From NCBI GenBank assembly GCA_963792885.1, contig CAWBXX010000002.1:806001-870000 (forward strand): a DNA stretch of 64,000 nucleotides, written 5' to 3'. Source of the stretch: DASWJZ01 sp963792885 (GTDB lineage: Bacteria > Pseudomonadota > Alphaproteobacteria > Rhizobiales > Afifellaceae). The notes below the pieces were generated by a model. That model was not told the origin of the DNA, made no database searches, and saw only the letters and a program-made list of their open reading frames with translations. Shown piece by piece: positions 54,827 to 64,000 of the stretch (position 1 is the stretch's first letter; the number at the start of each line of letters is the position of its first letter). Made by a program: the position numbers and the translations under genes.

Positions 54827-54848
54827 GGGGGCGGCTTCGGCCGCCTCC
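54827..54848 (+). terminator. UUCG-tetraloop hairpin after the binding-protein gene
   Basis: GGGGGCGGC pairs with GCCGCCTCC (one G-U) around the tetraloop TTCG. No T-run follows. In binding-protein operons such hairpins protect or attenuate the transcript so that the binding protein is made in excess over the permeases. Confidence 0.75.
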
Positions 54849-54878
54849 GTCTTCTCCGCTCTGGGAGAGTCCGACCCG

Positions 54879-55883
54879 ATGGCTGGCTATAACAACTATC
54901 TCCTGAAACGACTGGCGCAGTTCGCTCTGGTCGTCTTCGTCGGCATCAACGTCACGTTCTTCATCACGCATCTGACGCCGATCGATCCCGTCGAGCACAC
55001 GATCGGTTCGCTGACTTCGTTCGGCAGCGTCAGCCCCGAGGCCGTCGTCATGATGCGCGAGTCGCTGCGCGAGCTCTACGGGCTGGAGGGGACGCTCACC
55101 GAGCAATATTTGACCTTCTGGGGACGCATCCTCAGGGCTGATTTCGGGCCGTCACTCTCGGCCTTTCCGACCCCCGTCTCGGTTCTGATGATGCGGGCGA
55201 TACCATGGACAACCGGCCTGCTACTCTCCGCCGTTCTGATCAGCTGGCTGATCGGCAATCTGCTCGGCGGGCTCGCGGGCTATTTCCGCGACAACAGGAC
55301 GCTGAAGTTCATCGGCGTCGTGACGATGGGCCTGCATCCCATCCCCTACTACATCGTCGCCTTCGTCATGCTCATCATCTTCGGCCTGCTCTGGCCAGTG
55401 CTGCCGATCAGCGGCGGCTACCAGATGAACATGCGGATCTCGTTCGACCTCTCCTTTATCCTGTCGGTCATCAAGCATTCGATCCTGCCGGCATTCTCCC
55501 TGGTCCTCGTCGGGGTCGGCGGCTGGTTCATGGGGATGCGGTCTCTCGTCTCCAACGTGGTGACCGAGGACTACGTGATCTACGCGGAGCTTGGCGGCGT
55601 CGACCGGCGCCGCGTTCTCCAGTCCTATGTGATGCGCAACGCGCTACTTCCGCAGCTGACCGGCCTCGCCATGTCGCTCGGCGCAATCTTCAACGGCGCC
55701 ATTATCACCGAGGAGGTCTTTAACTATCCCGGCATCGGCCACCTCTTGATCGAGGCCGTGCATGCCGGCGACTACAGCCTGGTCATCGGCATCACATCGA
55801 TGTCGATCATCGGCGTCTCAATCGCGGTTTTCCTCATCGACATGCTCTATCCGCTGCTCGATCCGCGCGTTCAGGCGGCCTGA
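54879..55883 (+). CDS. ABC transporter permease, DppB type
   Basis: A 334-residue inner-membrane permease. It starts MAGYNNYLLKRLAQFALVVF with the first helix, then a periplasmic segment and five more helices. The EAA loop reads DYVIYAELGGVDRRRVLQSY, followed by VMRNALLPQLTGLAMSLGAI. The stop is five bases from the start of the second permease. The first residues after helix 1 (FFITHLTPIDPVEHT) fit the DppB family. Confidence 0.92.
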   Translation: MAGYNNYLLKRLAQFALVVFVGINVTFFITHLTPIDPVEHTIGSLTSFGSVSPEAVVMMRESLRELYGLEGTLTEQYLTFWGRILRADFGPSLSAFPTPVSVLMMRAIPWTTGLLLSAVLISWLIGNLLGGLAGYFRDNRTLKFIGVVTMGLHPIPYYIVAFVMLIIFGLLWPVLPISGGYQMNMRISFDLSFILSVIKHSILPAFSLVLVGVGGWFMGMRSLVSNVVTEDYVIYAELGGVDRRRVLQSYVMRNALLPQLTGLAMSLGAIFNGAIITEEVFNYPGIGHLLIEAVHAGDYSLVIGITSMSIIGVSIAVFLIDMLYPLLDPRVQAA

Positions 55884-55887
55884 TGCA

Positions 55888-56754
55888 ATGCTGAAAGTCG
55901 TCGGCGACCTGCTGCGCTACAATCGCGAATTCGCATCGGCGTGTTCTTGACCGGCATCATCGTGATCTATGCCGCGATCTCGCCGTTCTCGCCCTATCCG
56001 CCGGACCTTATCTACGTGGTGCCGCCGGACCTGCCGCCGTCATGGACGTATTCCTTCGGCACCTCGTCGCGTGGCCAGGACGTGTTCTGGCAGCTGAGCT
56101 TCGCGATGCGCAACACGCTCCTCTTCGGTTTTACGGTGGCGATCATCAGCCGCGTCCTGTCGCTCGTGATCGGTCTCGTGTCGGGCTACGTCGGCGGCAT
56201 CACCGATCGCGTGCTGATGTCGATCAACGACTCCTTCATCGTTATCCCGCTCTTTCCGATCCTCGTCCTCTTCTACTTCGTGATGCGGGACAAGATGTCG
56301 TGGACCCTGCTCGCTCTGGTCATGGCCTGTCTCGGCTGGGCCTACGACGCGCGCCTGATCCGCTCGGTGACGATGAGCCTCAGGTCGCGCGAGTTCACGC
56401 GGAACTGCAATCTTTTCCGGCATGTCGACGCGGCAGATCCTTATCGAGGAGCACCTGCCCTACGTGCTGCCGATCGTCTTCTCCACGACGATGAATAACA
56501 TCAACTGGTCGATCGGACTGGAGGTGACGCTTTCTGTCCTCGGCTTCACCGACATCAACACGCCGACCATCGGCACCATGATCTTCTGGGCCAACCAGCA
56601 TACCGCGATGGTGTCCGGCGTTTGGTGGTGGTTTCTGTTCCCGGCGCTCTTCGTCACTTTTGCTTTCATCGGCCTCTTCCTGCTGGCTATTTCGATGAAC
56701 GAGTACATCGATCCGCGCAGCCGTCTGAGCCGGATGGGCGGCGCGGCATCATGA
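55888..56754 (+). CDS. ABC transporter permease, DppC type, two frame breaks
   Basis: An inner-membrane permease of about 289 residues when read through. It starts MLKVVGDLLRYNREF; one base is missing near 55932, after which GVFLTGIIVIYAAISPFSPY continues. The central part TYSFGTSSRGQDVFWQLSFA is typical of DppC. One extra A near 56404 breaks RSREFTRT from AIFSGMSTRQILIEEHLPYV. The C-terminus LAISMNEYIDPRSRLSRMGG is normal. Its stop overlaps the next start in ATGA. Confidence 0.87.
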
Positions 56755-57843
56755 GGATCACGAACGGGAGCGGAACCGAGTCGCGGCAAGCAACACACGA
56801 CACCGATCCCGTACTCAAGGTCAGCGACCTCCGCGCCTACTTCAACATGCACTATTTCGGCATCAGGCGAGAGGTGCGCGCTGTCGACGACATCAGCCTG
56901 ATCGTCAATCGCAACGAGATCTATGGCCTCGCCGGCGAGTCGAGCTGCGGCAAGACCACACTGATCAGGACGATCGCCGGCGCGATACGCCCGCCGCTCG
57001 AAGTCGTGTCCGGCTCCGTCGAGTTCAATTTCGGCGGACGGCGCATCAACATCTACGAGGCCGCGCCCCGCGAAATCGAAGATATCCGCTGGGAGCACCT
57101 ATCCTACATCATGCAGGGCTCGATGAACGTGCTCAATCCGCTGCGGCGGGTGCGCAACGCCTTCCTCGATTTCGCCTTCCGCCATATCGCCAAGCCGATG
57201 CCGGAGTTTCAGCGGATCGTCGAGGATCATCTTCGGCGGCTGCGCCTCGAGCCTTCTGTTCTCGACGCCTATCCGCACGAGCTCTCCGGCGGCATGCGCC
57301 AGCGCGTGACGATCGCGCTCGCCACCGTGTGCCGGCCGGAGTTCATCATCGCCGACGAACCGACGACTGCCCTCGACGTGGTCGTTCAGAAGAGCGTTCT
57401 CGCGATGATCCGCGAGGTGCAGCAGGAAATCGGCTCGTCCATGATTTTCGTTACGCACGACATGGCGGTGCATGCCAACATGGCCGACCGCCTCGGCATC
57501 ATGTATGCCGGCCGCCTCGTGGAGGAGGGAAGGACGGCCGATGTCTTCGCCTCGCCGAAGCATCCCTATACCGCACACTTGATCGCGAGCCTCCCACGGA
57601 TTGGCGACGTCTCTGCGAAGAAGGCGCTCGAAGGCACGCCGCCTAATCTTTCCAATCCGCCGAACCGGCTGCCGCTTCCATCCGCGCTGTCCTCTGGCGA
57701 TGGATATATGCCGGCGTGAGAACCCGGAGCTGACGATCCTCGCGCCGGAGCATCGCGTCGCCTGTTTCGCGGCGAGTCCCGAGGTAAAGCCGAGCGCGGG
57801 GGCCGCGCCGTCGCGCCTCGAGCACGCGCAGGCCGTGCAATGA
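56751..57843 (+). CDS. ABC transporter ATP-binding protein, DppD type, frame broken near 57665
   Basis: A cytoplasmic ATPase of about 363 residues. Walker A is altered to GESSCGKTTLIRTIAGAI (normally GESGSGKS), still with the Lys-Thr core. The signature is ELSGGMRQRVTIALA and Walker B FIIADEPTTALDVVVQ. One extra C near 57665 breaks the C-terminus; read through, it ends with the oligopeptide-type Cys motif GCRFHPRCPLAMDICRRENP. That Cys-rich tail can hold an iron-sulfur cluster in this subfamily. Confidence 0.88.
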
Positions 57844-58713
57844 CAGCGCCGCTCCTCGAAATCGACCACGTGACGAAGGTTTATTCAATGGGCGGGCTCT
57901 TCGCCCGCCAGACGTTTCCGGCGGTCGACGACGTGAGCTTCACTCTAGATGCTGACCGGCCGGAGATATTCGCGATCATCGGAGAATCGGGGAGCGGGAA
58001 GACCACGCTCTCGCGCATGATCCTTAATACGCTGGCGCCGACGAGCGGCTTCGTCCGATTCCGCGGCAAGGATATTTCGACGCTGCATGGGCGCAAGGCA
58101 CGCCTCGATTTCATGCGCGAGGTTCAGCCGATCTTTCAGAACCCCTTCGAGGCATTCAATCCGCTGAAGCGCGTCGATCGCTACCTTTTCATGACGGCGC
58201 GCCGCTTCACCAAGGCGCGCAAGCGCTCCGATATCGAGGCGGCGCGCGGACGAGGCGCTGCGGAAGGTGGGGCTATCGCTGGCGGAGGTGAAGGGTCGCT
58301 TCCCGCACGAGCTTTCCGGTGGTCAGCTGCAGCGCACGGCAGTGGCGCGCGCGCTGATCTCAGGGCCGTCGCTGATCGTCGCCGACGAGCCGGTCTCCAT
58401 GGTCGACGCTTCGCTCAGGATGTCGATCGTCAATCGCTTCAAGACGCTGCGCGACGACCTCAAGGTCTCGATCATCTACATCACCCACGATCTCGCGACG
58501 GCCTACTACATCAGTGACCGGATTATCATAATGCAGAAGGGAAAGGTCGTGGAGGGCGGGAACGCGCGCGCGGTCCTCGACAATCCGCAGCATCCGTACT
58601 CGATCCTGCTGAAAGAATCCGTGCTGTCGCCGACGGTCGCGGCGCGGCCCGGCACCAACGCGTCGAACGCCGGTCCGGCGACCGCTCGCTCGTATGCCGG
58701 AGCGCACCAATGA
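57840..58713 (+). CDS. ABC transporter ATP-binding protein, DppF type, frame broken near 58248
   Basis: The second ATPase, about 290 residues when read through. Walker A is GESGSGKTTLSRMILNTL, and the Q-loop is PIFQNPFEAFNPLKRVD. One extra G near 58248 shifts the frame; it resumes as DEALRKVGLSLAEVKGRFPH. The signature is ELSGGQLQRTAVARAL and Walker B LIVADEPVSMVDAS. The start overlaps the upstream ATPase stop in ATGA. It completes a five-gene importer. Confidence 0.88.
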
Positions 58714-58752
58714 GCGGAGTCACAATCCTAGTTTTCTTGTACCCGGAGCCAA

Positions 58753-60303
58753 ATGAAAATGCTTAAGGCCGACGTTCAATTCGACAGGGACTTCATCATC
58801 GGCGTAACCGACCGGCGATTGTTCGGCGCATTCATCGAGCACCTCGGCCGCTGCGTCTATGGTGGGATCTTCGAGCCCGGTCATCCGAAGTCCAACAGCC
58901 AAGGCTTCCGCCTCGACGTGCTGGAGCTCATCCGCGAGCTGGCGCCGACGATCATGCGCTATCCCGGAGGCAATTTTGTCTCCGGCTACGATTGGGAAGA
59001 CGGCGTAGGCCCCCTCGATCAACGTCCGCGCCGGCTCGACCTGGCCTGGAAATCGACCGAGCCGAACACGTTCGGGACGAACGAGTTCATCGACTGGTGT
59101 CGGCTCGCCGACATCGAGCCGATGCTCGCCGTCAACCTCGGTACGCGCGGCCCGGACGAGGCGCGGCACTTCCTCGAATATTGCAACCACCCTTCCGGAA
59201 CGAAGCTTTCCGAGCTCCGCCGCGAGCACGGATGGGAGAAGCCACACGACGTCAAGTTCTGGTGCCTCGGCAACGAGATGGATGGCCCGTGGCAGATGGG
59301 AATGAAGACGGCGACGGAATACGGCCGCATCGCCGCGGAGGCGGCCAAGGTCATGAAGATGACCGATCCGACCATCGAGCTTGCCGCCTGCGGGTCCTCC
59401 GGACGCAAGATGCTCACCTACGGCGAGTGGGAGCGGATCGTGCTCGAACATACTTTCGAGCATGTCGAGTTCATCTCGCTCCACACCTATCTCAACAACT
59501 ACGCCGACGACACGCCCTCCTTCCTGGCGAGCGCCGACCTGATGGACAGCTTCATCGAGGAAGTCGTTGCGATTGCCGATTCCGTGGCGGCAAAGCGGCG
59601 CTCCACGAAGCGCATCATGCTGAGCTTCGACGAGTGGAACGTTTGGTATCGGACGCGGCGGGGCGACGATCGGACGCTGCCCGACTGGCCCGAGGCGCCG
59701 CCGATCCTCGAAGAAATGTACAACATGCAGGACGCGCTGGTCTTCGGCGCGGCATGCATTTCGCTCCTCAACCACGCCGATCGGGTGAAAGTCGGCTGCC
59801 TCGCGCAGATGGTCAACGCGATCGCGCCGATCATGACGCAGACGGGCGGGCCGGCCTGGCGGCAGACGATCTTCTGGCCGTTCTCGGACTTCAGCAATCT
59901 CGGCCGCGGCCGCGTGCTGCGCACGCGAGTCGACTCGCCCACCTATGCCACGACCTACTACGACCCGACGCGGACGGAGGAAAACTACGACAAGATCGAA
60001 GCTGTGCCCTACCTGAAGCTCTCAGCCGTCCACTCGGAGGAGGAGGGGACACTGACGCTCTTCATGCTCAACCGCCACCTGACCGAGGAGATGACGGTGA
60101 GCGTTTCGGCAGGCGGTTTCGGCGAGCTGAAGACGCTGAAGGCGCACCAGCTTTACGATGCGGATCTATCGGCGGTTAACACGAGGGACTGTCCCGAGCG
60201 GATCAAACCGACTGAGTTCAAGGCGATTCAGGCTGGGAAGCGCGGGCCTGAGCTGGTGCTCGCCCCCGCTTCTTGGACGGTCGCGCGGTTCCAGGCGCGA
60301 TGA
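58753..60303 (+). CDS. GH51 alpha-L-arabinofuranosidase
   Basis: A 516-residue glycoside hydrolase that removes alpha-L-arabinofuranosyl units from arabinan, arabinoxylan or their oligosaccharides. The N-terminal block FGAFIEHLGRCVYGGIFEPG is typical of GH51. The acid/base Glu is in FWCLGNEMDGPWQ and the nucleophile Glu in LSFDEWNVWY. There is no signal peptide, so it acts in the cytoplasm on imported oligosaccharides. It follows the ATPase gene by 39 bases, with CGGAG before the ATG. Its 3' end overlaps the convergent regulator. Confidence 0.93.
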   Translation: MKMLKADVQFDRDFIIGVTDRRLFGAFIEHLGRCVYGGIFEPGHPKSNSQGFRLDVLELIRELAPTIMRYPGGNFVSGYDWEDGVGPLDQRPRRLDLAWKSTEPNTFGTNEFIDWCRLADIEPMLAVNLGTRGPDEARHFLEYCNHPSGTKLSELRREHGWEKPHDVKFWCLGNEMDGPWQMGMKTATEYGRIAAEAAKVMKMTDPTIELAACGSSGRKMLTYGEWERIVLEHTFEHVEFISLHTYLNNYADDTPSFLASADLMDSFIEEVVAIADSVAAKRRSTKRIMLSFDEWNVWYRTRRGDDRTLPDWPEAPPILEEMYNMQDALVFGAACISLLNHADRVKVGCLAQMVNAIAPIMTQTGGPAWRQTIFWPFSDFSNLGRGRVLRTRVDSPTYATTYYDPTRTEENYDKIEAVPYLKLSAVHSEEEGTLTLFMLNRHLTEEMTVSVSAGGFGELKTLKAHQLYDADLSAVNTRDCPERIKPTEFKAIQAGKRGPELVLAPASWTVARFQAR

Positions 60304-61241
60304 TCCGTTCGCTGCGGGTAAGGTGCAACCGCATCACGATGTCCTGGTCGTAGTTGCCGAAGCCCTTGCCGAAGATGTTGACGCCGCCGGGATGCGACGC
60401 TTTGGAGTCGATCCCGATTCTCATGCGGATCGAATGATGTTCGGGTAGCCCGATGTCTTCGATGGTCACGCCGGAGATTCGTGACGCCGTCGATGAAGGA
60501 GCCCTTATTGTTGATGCGCCATGTTTTCAGCTTGCCGTACTGCGAGCCCTCGAGCTTCCACCAGTGGGGTGTGTAGACACCGCGCTTGTCACCGTAGTCG
60601 CCGGGCGACGTCCACGTGCCGATCGGCAAATCGTTGACCCAAAGCGTAATGTCGGACGGCCAGTTGAGATTGGTTCCCGGCACCTCGGACGAGAGCTCCA
60701 TCGAGAACTCGAGCGCCTCGATATGCGAATTGAGCAGCTTCGCGTTGTTGGGAAACTTGTACTCGACATAGCCGCGGCCGAACCAGATGAGCGCCGCCTG
60801 TACCCGGTTCGGATCGAGGAAGAAGTCCGGCACATCGAGCAGGCCGATCACGCCTTCGGTTGAGCAAAGACCGCAGGGCGCGCTGACCTCGCAGCTCGTA
60901 AAGAGGCCCAGCGGCATGGCGACCTCGACGAGATCGTCGTCGCGCTGTTTGCTCGCGGACTCGAAGCGCAGGATGATCTCGTCGTACTTCACCGCGCAGA
61001 TCTTCTGATGGCCCTTCTTGGCCTTCACCGTCTTGGTGTCGATCACGGCCGCCTCTTCCAGGGCCTGGATGTTGGTGGCAACTGTCGATTGAGGCAGTCC
61101 GAGCCGGTGGCTGATCTCGTTGACGTTGAGGCTGCCCTCTTCATGCAGAAGTTGCAGGATGCGCATCCGCACGGGCGACGCGAGCCCTCTCAGGACGTGG
61201 ATACCGTCGTCGGGAGTGATTGTGAGGAAGTTTGGCTTCAT
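60218..61241 (-). CDS. ArsR-like winged-helix regulator, frame broken near 60479
   Basis: A regulator of about 340 residues when read through. The N-terminal HTH contains IHVLRGLASPVRMRILQLLH and ISHRLGLPQSTVATNIQALE. A large C-terminal domain with Cys residues (SCEVSAPCGLCSTEGVIGLL) and a sugar-binding-like beta region follows. One extra base near 60479 separates GSFIDGVT from ISGVTIEDIGLPEHHSIRMR. It resembles a predicted regulator family found next to carbohydrate-use genes. Its 3' end overlaps the arabinofuranosidase gene by about 86 bases. Confidence 0.82.
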
Positions 61242-61270
61242 ATCGGCGCCCGGAAAGTTCGGCGGCGTTT

Positions 61271-61289
61271 ATATCAGGAAATTTGATTT
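61271..61289. promoter_or_regulatory. inverted repeat ATATCA-N7-TGATTT upstream of the regulator gene
   Basis: ATATCA (61271-61276) and TGATTT (61284-61289) share the TATCA-N7-TGAT core and the same spacer with the site before the ABC operon at 52809. It lies 29 bases upstream of the regulator ATG at 61241, a position expected for autoregulation. Confidence 0.6.
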
Positions 61290-61374
61290 GGACCACTGCG
61301 CGGAACAGGTGTCTCCCCGGTTCAGGTTTCTGGACGAGCTTGGGTTTTGACCCATTCCAGACGTCAAACAGCGC

Positions 61375-62425
61375 CTAGACGATCGCAAGGCTTCTCGTCT
61401 TGAAGCTGAGGTGGACGCGCTCGCCGGGCCGGTGGTTGGTTACCGCTTCCTGCGTGACGAAGAGATCGCCGATCTCCGTGGCGAGCGAGTAGTCCCAGTG
61501 GGAGCCAAGATACGTGGCTTTGTGGACCTCGGCGGGAAGCGACTCCTGCGTCGCGGCCGCATGGAGCTCAACGGCGGAGGGGCGAATCACCAGCTTCGCG
61601 GCGCCCTCGCCGTGGCCGCTTTTCACCGCAAGCGTCAGTGGCCCCACGCGCACAAGCGTGTTCTCGCCGTCACGGCCGATCACTTCGCAGTCGACGAGGT
61701 TGGCGCCGCCGATGAAGTCGGCGACGAAGGCATCGGCGGGCCGCTCGTAGAGATCAACGGGAGCGCCCTCCTGCGCAATTGCCCCGCGGTTCATGACGAT
61801 GATCCTGTCGGAGACGGCGAGAGCCTCCTCCTGGTCGTGGGTGACGTAAACGGAGGTGAGCCCAAGCCCCTGCTGCAGCTCGCGGATGTCGTCGCGCATG
61901 CGGCGGCGGAGCTTCGCATCAAGGTTGGAGAGCGGCTCGTCGAAGAGAAGAACGCGCGGCTCGAGCACAAGCGCTCTTGCACAGGCAACACGCTGTTGCT
62001 GGCCGCCAGAGAGCTCGGAAGGAAGCCGTTTCTCGTAGCCTTCGAGTCCGACCAGCCGAAGGCCTTCCTGCGCTTTCTCCCGCTGTTCCATCTTCGGCAG
62101 GCCGGCAAGGCCATAGGCGACATTCTCCATCACCGTCATGTGCGGGAAGAGCGCATAGGATTGGAACACCATGGAGACGTCGCGGGCGGACGGCGGTAGT
62201 CGCGTCACGTCCTCGCCGCCGATCAGGATCGTTCCCTCGCTCGGGTACTTCCAGGCCGGCGATCATCCTAAGAGTCGTGGTCTTGCCGCAGCCCGACGGT
62301 CCGAGCAGCGTGACAAGGTTCCCGGCCTCGATGGCGAACGAGACCGCGTCGACCGCGGTAACGGCGCCGTAGCGTTTTGTCACCGAGCGAAGTTCGACCG
62401 GCGCGGAGCGAGCGGAGATCGTCAT
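61375..62425 (-). CDS. ABC transporter ATP-binding protein, iron/phosphonate/polyamine type, frame broken near 62243
   Basis: An ATPase of about 350 residues when read through. It starts MTISARSAPVELRSVTKRYG with Walker A LLGPSGCGKTTTLRMIAGLE. One extra base near 62243 shifts the frame, and it resumes as SEGTILIGGEDVTRLPPSAR. The Q-loop is MVFQSYALFPHMTVMENVAY, the signature ELSGGQQQRVACARAL and Walker B VLLFDEPLSNLDAKLR. A C-terminal TOBE-like domain follows (about 250-350). Its start overlaps the permease stop (ATGA). The substrate (Fe3+, 2-aminoethylphosphonate or similar) is not decided. Confidence 0.87.
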
Positions 62426-64000
62426 GCCATGCCCTCGGCGGCCTGGTGATCCTGCATTCCGCGCCGCCCGAGCCGGCGCTGTCCGACACCGAGCTGGATC
62501 AACGCGATCACCGCCATCATGGAGACGATCAGGACCGAGCTGTAGGCGATCGCGACGCCGAAATCCGACACCTCAACCCGTCCGACGATGTAGGCGGTCG
62601 CGAGATTGTATTTCGCTGTGACGAGGAAGATGACGGCACTGACGGCCGTCACCGCGCGCACGAAGCTGTAGACGAGCGCGGCGACGATTGCCGGCCGGAG
62701 CAGCGGGAGGATCACACGCCTGACCGTCGCGAAGGTGCCATGCCGCAAAGTGAGCGAGCACTCGTCAAGGCTCTTGTCGATCTGGCTCATCGCGGCAAGC
62801 CCTGCGCGGATCGAGACCGGCATGTTCCTGAAGACGAAGCAGACGATCAGGATAACGCCGGTTCCGGTCAAAAGGATCGGCGGCACGTTGAAGGCGAGGA
62901 TATAGCTCACGCCGATCACGGTTCCCGGAATGGCGAAGCTCAGCATCGTCAGGAACTCGAAGGCGGCGCGACCGGCGAAACGCTGGCGGTTGACGAGATA
63001 GGCCGTGAGCAGCCCCATTGCTGCCGTGAGCGGCGCGGCGATGCCGGCAAGGAACATCGTGGCGAAGAAGGAGGGCCAGGCGCGCCCGGACCAGAGCAGC
63101 CCGAACTCCGTGCGCTCGACGCCGAAAGCGGTGACGTAGTGCTTCAGGGTTGGGGTGTTGTTGAGGCCGAGCGACTCGACGAAGCCGCCGACAAGGATCA
63201 GGGCGTAGAGAAGGAAGGTGAATGCCATCCACGGCATCGTCGTCGCGTAGACGAGCCGTCGCAGGCCGTCCGGCAACCGCGCGTGCATGCCGGAATCGCC
63301 CTTGCCGGTCAGCGTCGCGTATGAGCGTTGCCCAAGCCAGCGCTGCTGAACGACAAAGGCTGCGAGCGTCATCGCAAGGAGCACGATAGCGAGCGCCGCC
63401 GCGCGCCCGGGATCGTGCTGCGCCCCAACGACAGCGAAGAAGATGTCGGTCGAAAGCACGTCGAAATTTCCCCCAAGCACCAGCGGATTGCCGAAATCGG
63501 CGAGGCTTTCCACGAAGCCGATCAAGAAGGCGTTGGCGACGCCGGGGCGTATCAGCGGCCAGGTCACGGTGCGGAAGGTACGCCACGCGTCGGCGCGGAG
63601 CGTCTGCGCCGCTTCTTCCATCGACGGGCTCACCCCCTGCACGACTCCGGCCATGACGAGATAGGCAATCGGCGTGAACGCGAGCACCTGAGCGAGCACG
63701 AGCCCGTTGAAGCCGTAGATCCAGCGACCGGGACGCACGCCGAAAATCTCGGCGAGCGCCGTCGTCACGACGCCGCTCCGCCCAAAGATCAGGATGATGC
63801 CGAGCCCGATGACGAACGGCGGTGTAATGACCGGCAGGATGGCAAGCGCGTTCAAGAGCCGCTTGGCGCGGAAGTTGGTGCGGTGGGCGAGAAGCGCGAA
63901 AGCGAAGCCGAGCAGGGTCGTCGCCACGCCGACTGTTATTGCCAGTGCAAGGCTGTTCCAGAAGACCCCGCAGCTTCGTCCCCCGGCGAGGCAGGAGAGC
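62422..64000 (-). CDS. fused double-domain ABC permease, FbpB/PhnU-like, N-terminus beyond window
   Basis: The frame is open from base 64000 down to the stop at 62422, about 525 residues, with the start outside the window. Two permease modules are visible, each with about six helices and an EAA loop: SMEEAAQTLRADAWRTFRTV and SLDECSLTLRHGTFATVRRV. Single-chain double permeases of this kind occur in Fe3+ and 2-aminoethylphosphonate importers. It precedes the ATPase gene with a four-base overlap. A binding-protein gene is expected further upstream, outside the window. Confidence 0.87.
   Translation of the reverse strand, partial: LSCLAGGRSCGVFWNSLALAITVGVATTLLGFAFALLAHRTNFRAKRLLNALAILPVITPPFVIGLGIILIFGRSGVVTTALAEIFGVRPGRWIYGFNGLVLAQVLAFTPIAYLVMAGVVQGVSPSMEEAAQTLRADAWRTFRTVTWPLIRPGVANAFLIGFVESLADFGNPLVLGGNFDVLSTDIFFAVVGAQHDPGRAAALAIVLLAMTLAAFVVQQRWLGQRSYATLTGKGDSGMHARLPDGLRRLVYATTMPWMAFTFLLYALILVGGFVESLGLNNTPTLKHYVTAFGVERTEFGLLWSGRAWPSFFATMFLAGIAAPLTAAMGLLTAYLVNRQRFAGRAAFEFLTMLSFAIPGTVIGVSYILAFNVPPILLTGTGVILIVCFVFRNMPVSIRAGLAAMSQIDKSLDECSLTLRHGTFATVRRVILPLLRPAIVAALVYSFVRAVTAVSAVIFLVTAKYNLATAYIVGRVEVSDFGVAIAYSSVLIVSMMAVIALIQLGVGQRRLGRRGMQDHQAAEGMA

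Overview
The window reads as high-GC alphaproteobacterial chromosome, most likely order Hyphomicrobiales (Rhizobiales). The evidence is gene content and order (dnaX-ybaB-recR, argB-engB-yidC-rnpA-rpmH, dapD-DUF805-dapE-truA, a CycM-like membrane cytochrome c) plus several copies of the rhizobial-type palindromic intergenic repeat that begins GCATGATCCCGAAAAGTGGG. Genus and species cannot be read from the sequence. No transposase, prophage or CRISPR array was seen.

Layout. 1-5.4 kb: edge-truncated TPR lipoprotein, M17 aminopeptidase, MarR regulator, NlpC/P60 hydrolase, FkbM methyltransferase, glyoxylate reductase. 5.4-13.3 kb: a Yej-type peptide ABC operon on the minus strand (two YejA binding proteins, one broken; YejB; and a YejE-YejF fusion). 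13.4-30 kb: housekeeping genes (two-haem cytochrome c, kdsB, pheA, nudC, HIT, dapD, dapE, truA, fmt, def, a two-component system with a divergent EF-hand protein, rmuC, GST, recR). 30-43.5 kb: dnaX with the SRP RNA upstream, small metabolic genes, a GGDEF-EAL protein, argB, engB, yidC, rnpA, rpmH, a TVP38 protein with a flavin disulfide reductase and a histidine kinase, then tRNA-Arg(ACG).

43.7-52.6 kb is the accessory highlight: a dissimilatory sulfur-oxidation module. A minus-strand set carries a membrane subunit (AprM-like), AprB, AprA, an unrecognised 135-aa protein, an FKBP-type isomerase, a 53-aa protein, Sat and a metallophosphoesterase. A divergent LysR regulator and a persulfide-dioxygenase-like metallo-beta-lactamase protein follow. 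Together they could convert persulfide sulfur to sulfite, APS and then sulfate, with ATP made by Sat.

52.8-61.3 kb: a Dpp/Opp-type ABC transporter (binding protein, two permeases, two ATPases) runs into a GH51 alpha-L-arabinofuranosidase and faces a convergent ArsR-like regulator. The same inverted repeat, TATCA-N7-TGAT, lies upstream of both the transporter operon and the regulator gene. 61.4-64 kb: ATPase and fused double permease of an iron/phosphonate-type ABC importer, cut by the window end.

A caution applies to the whole window. About sixteen single-base frame breaks are visible, nearly all apparent +1 insertions, and they fall in genes that should be intact (aprA, ybaB, ABC components). 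Sequencing or assembly error is the simplest explanation, so broken genes are annotated as one locus with the break noted.
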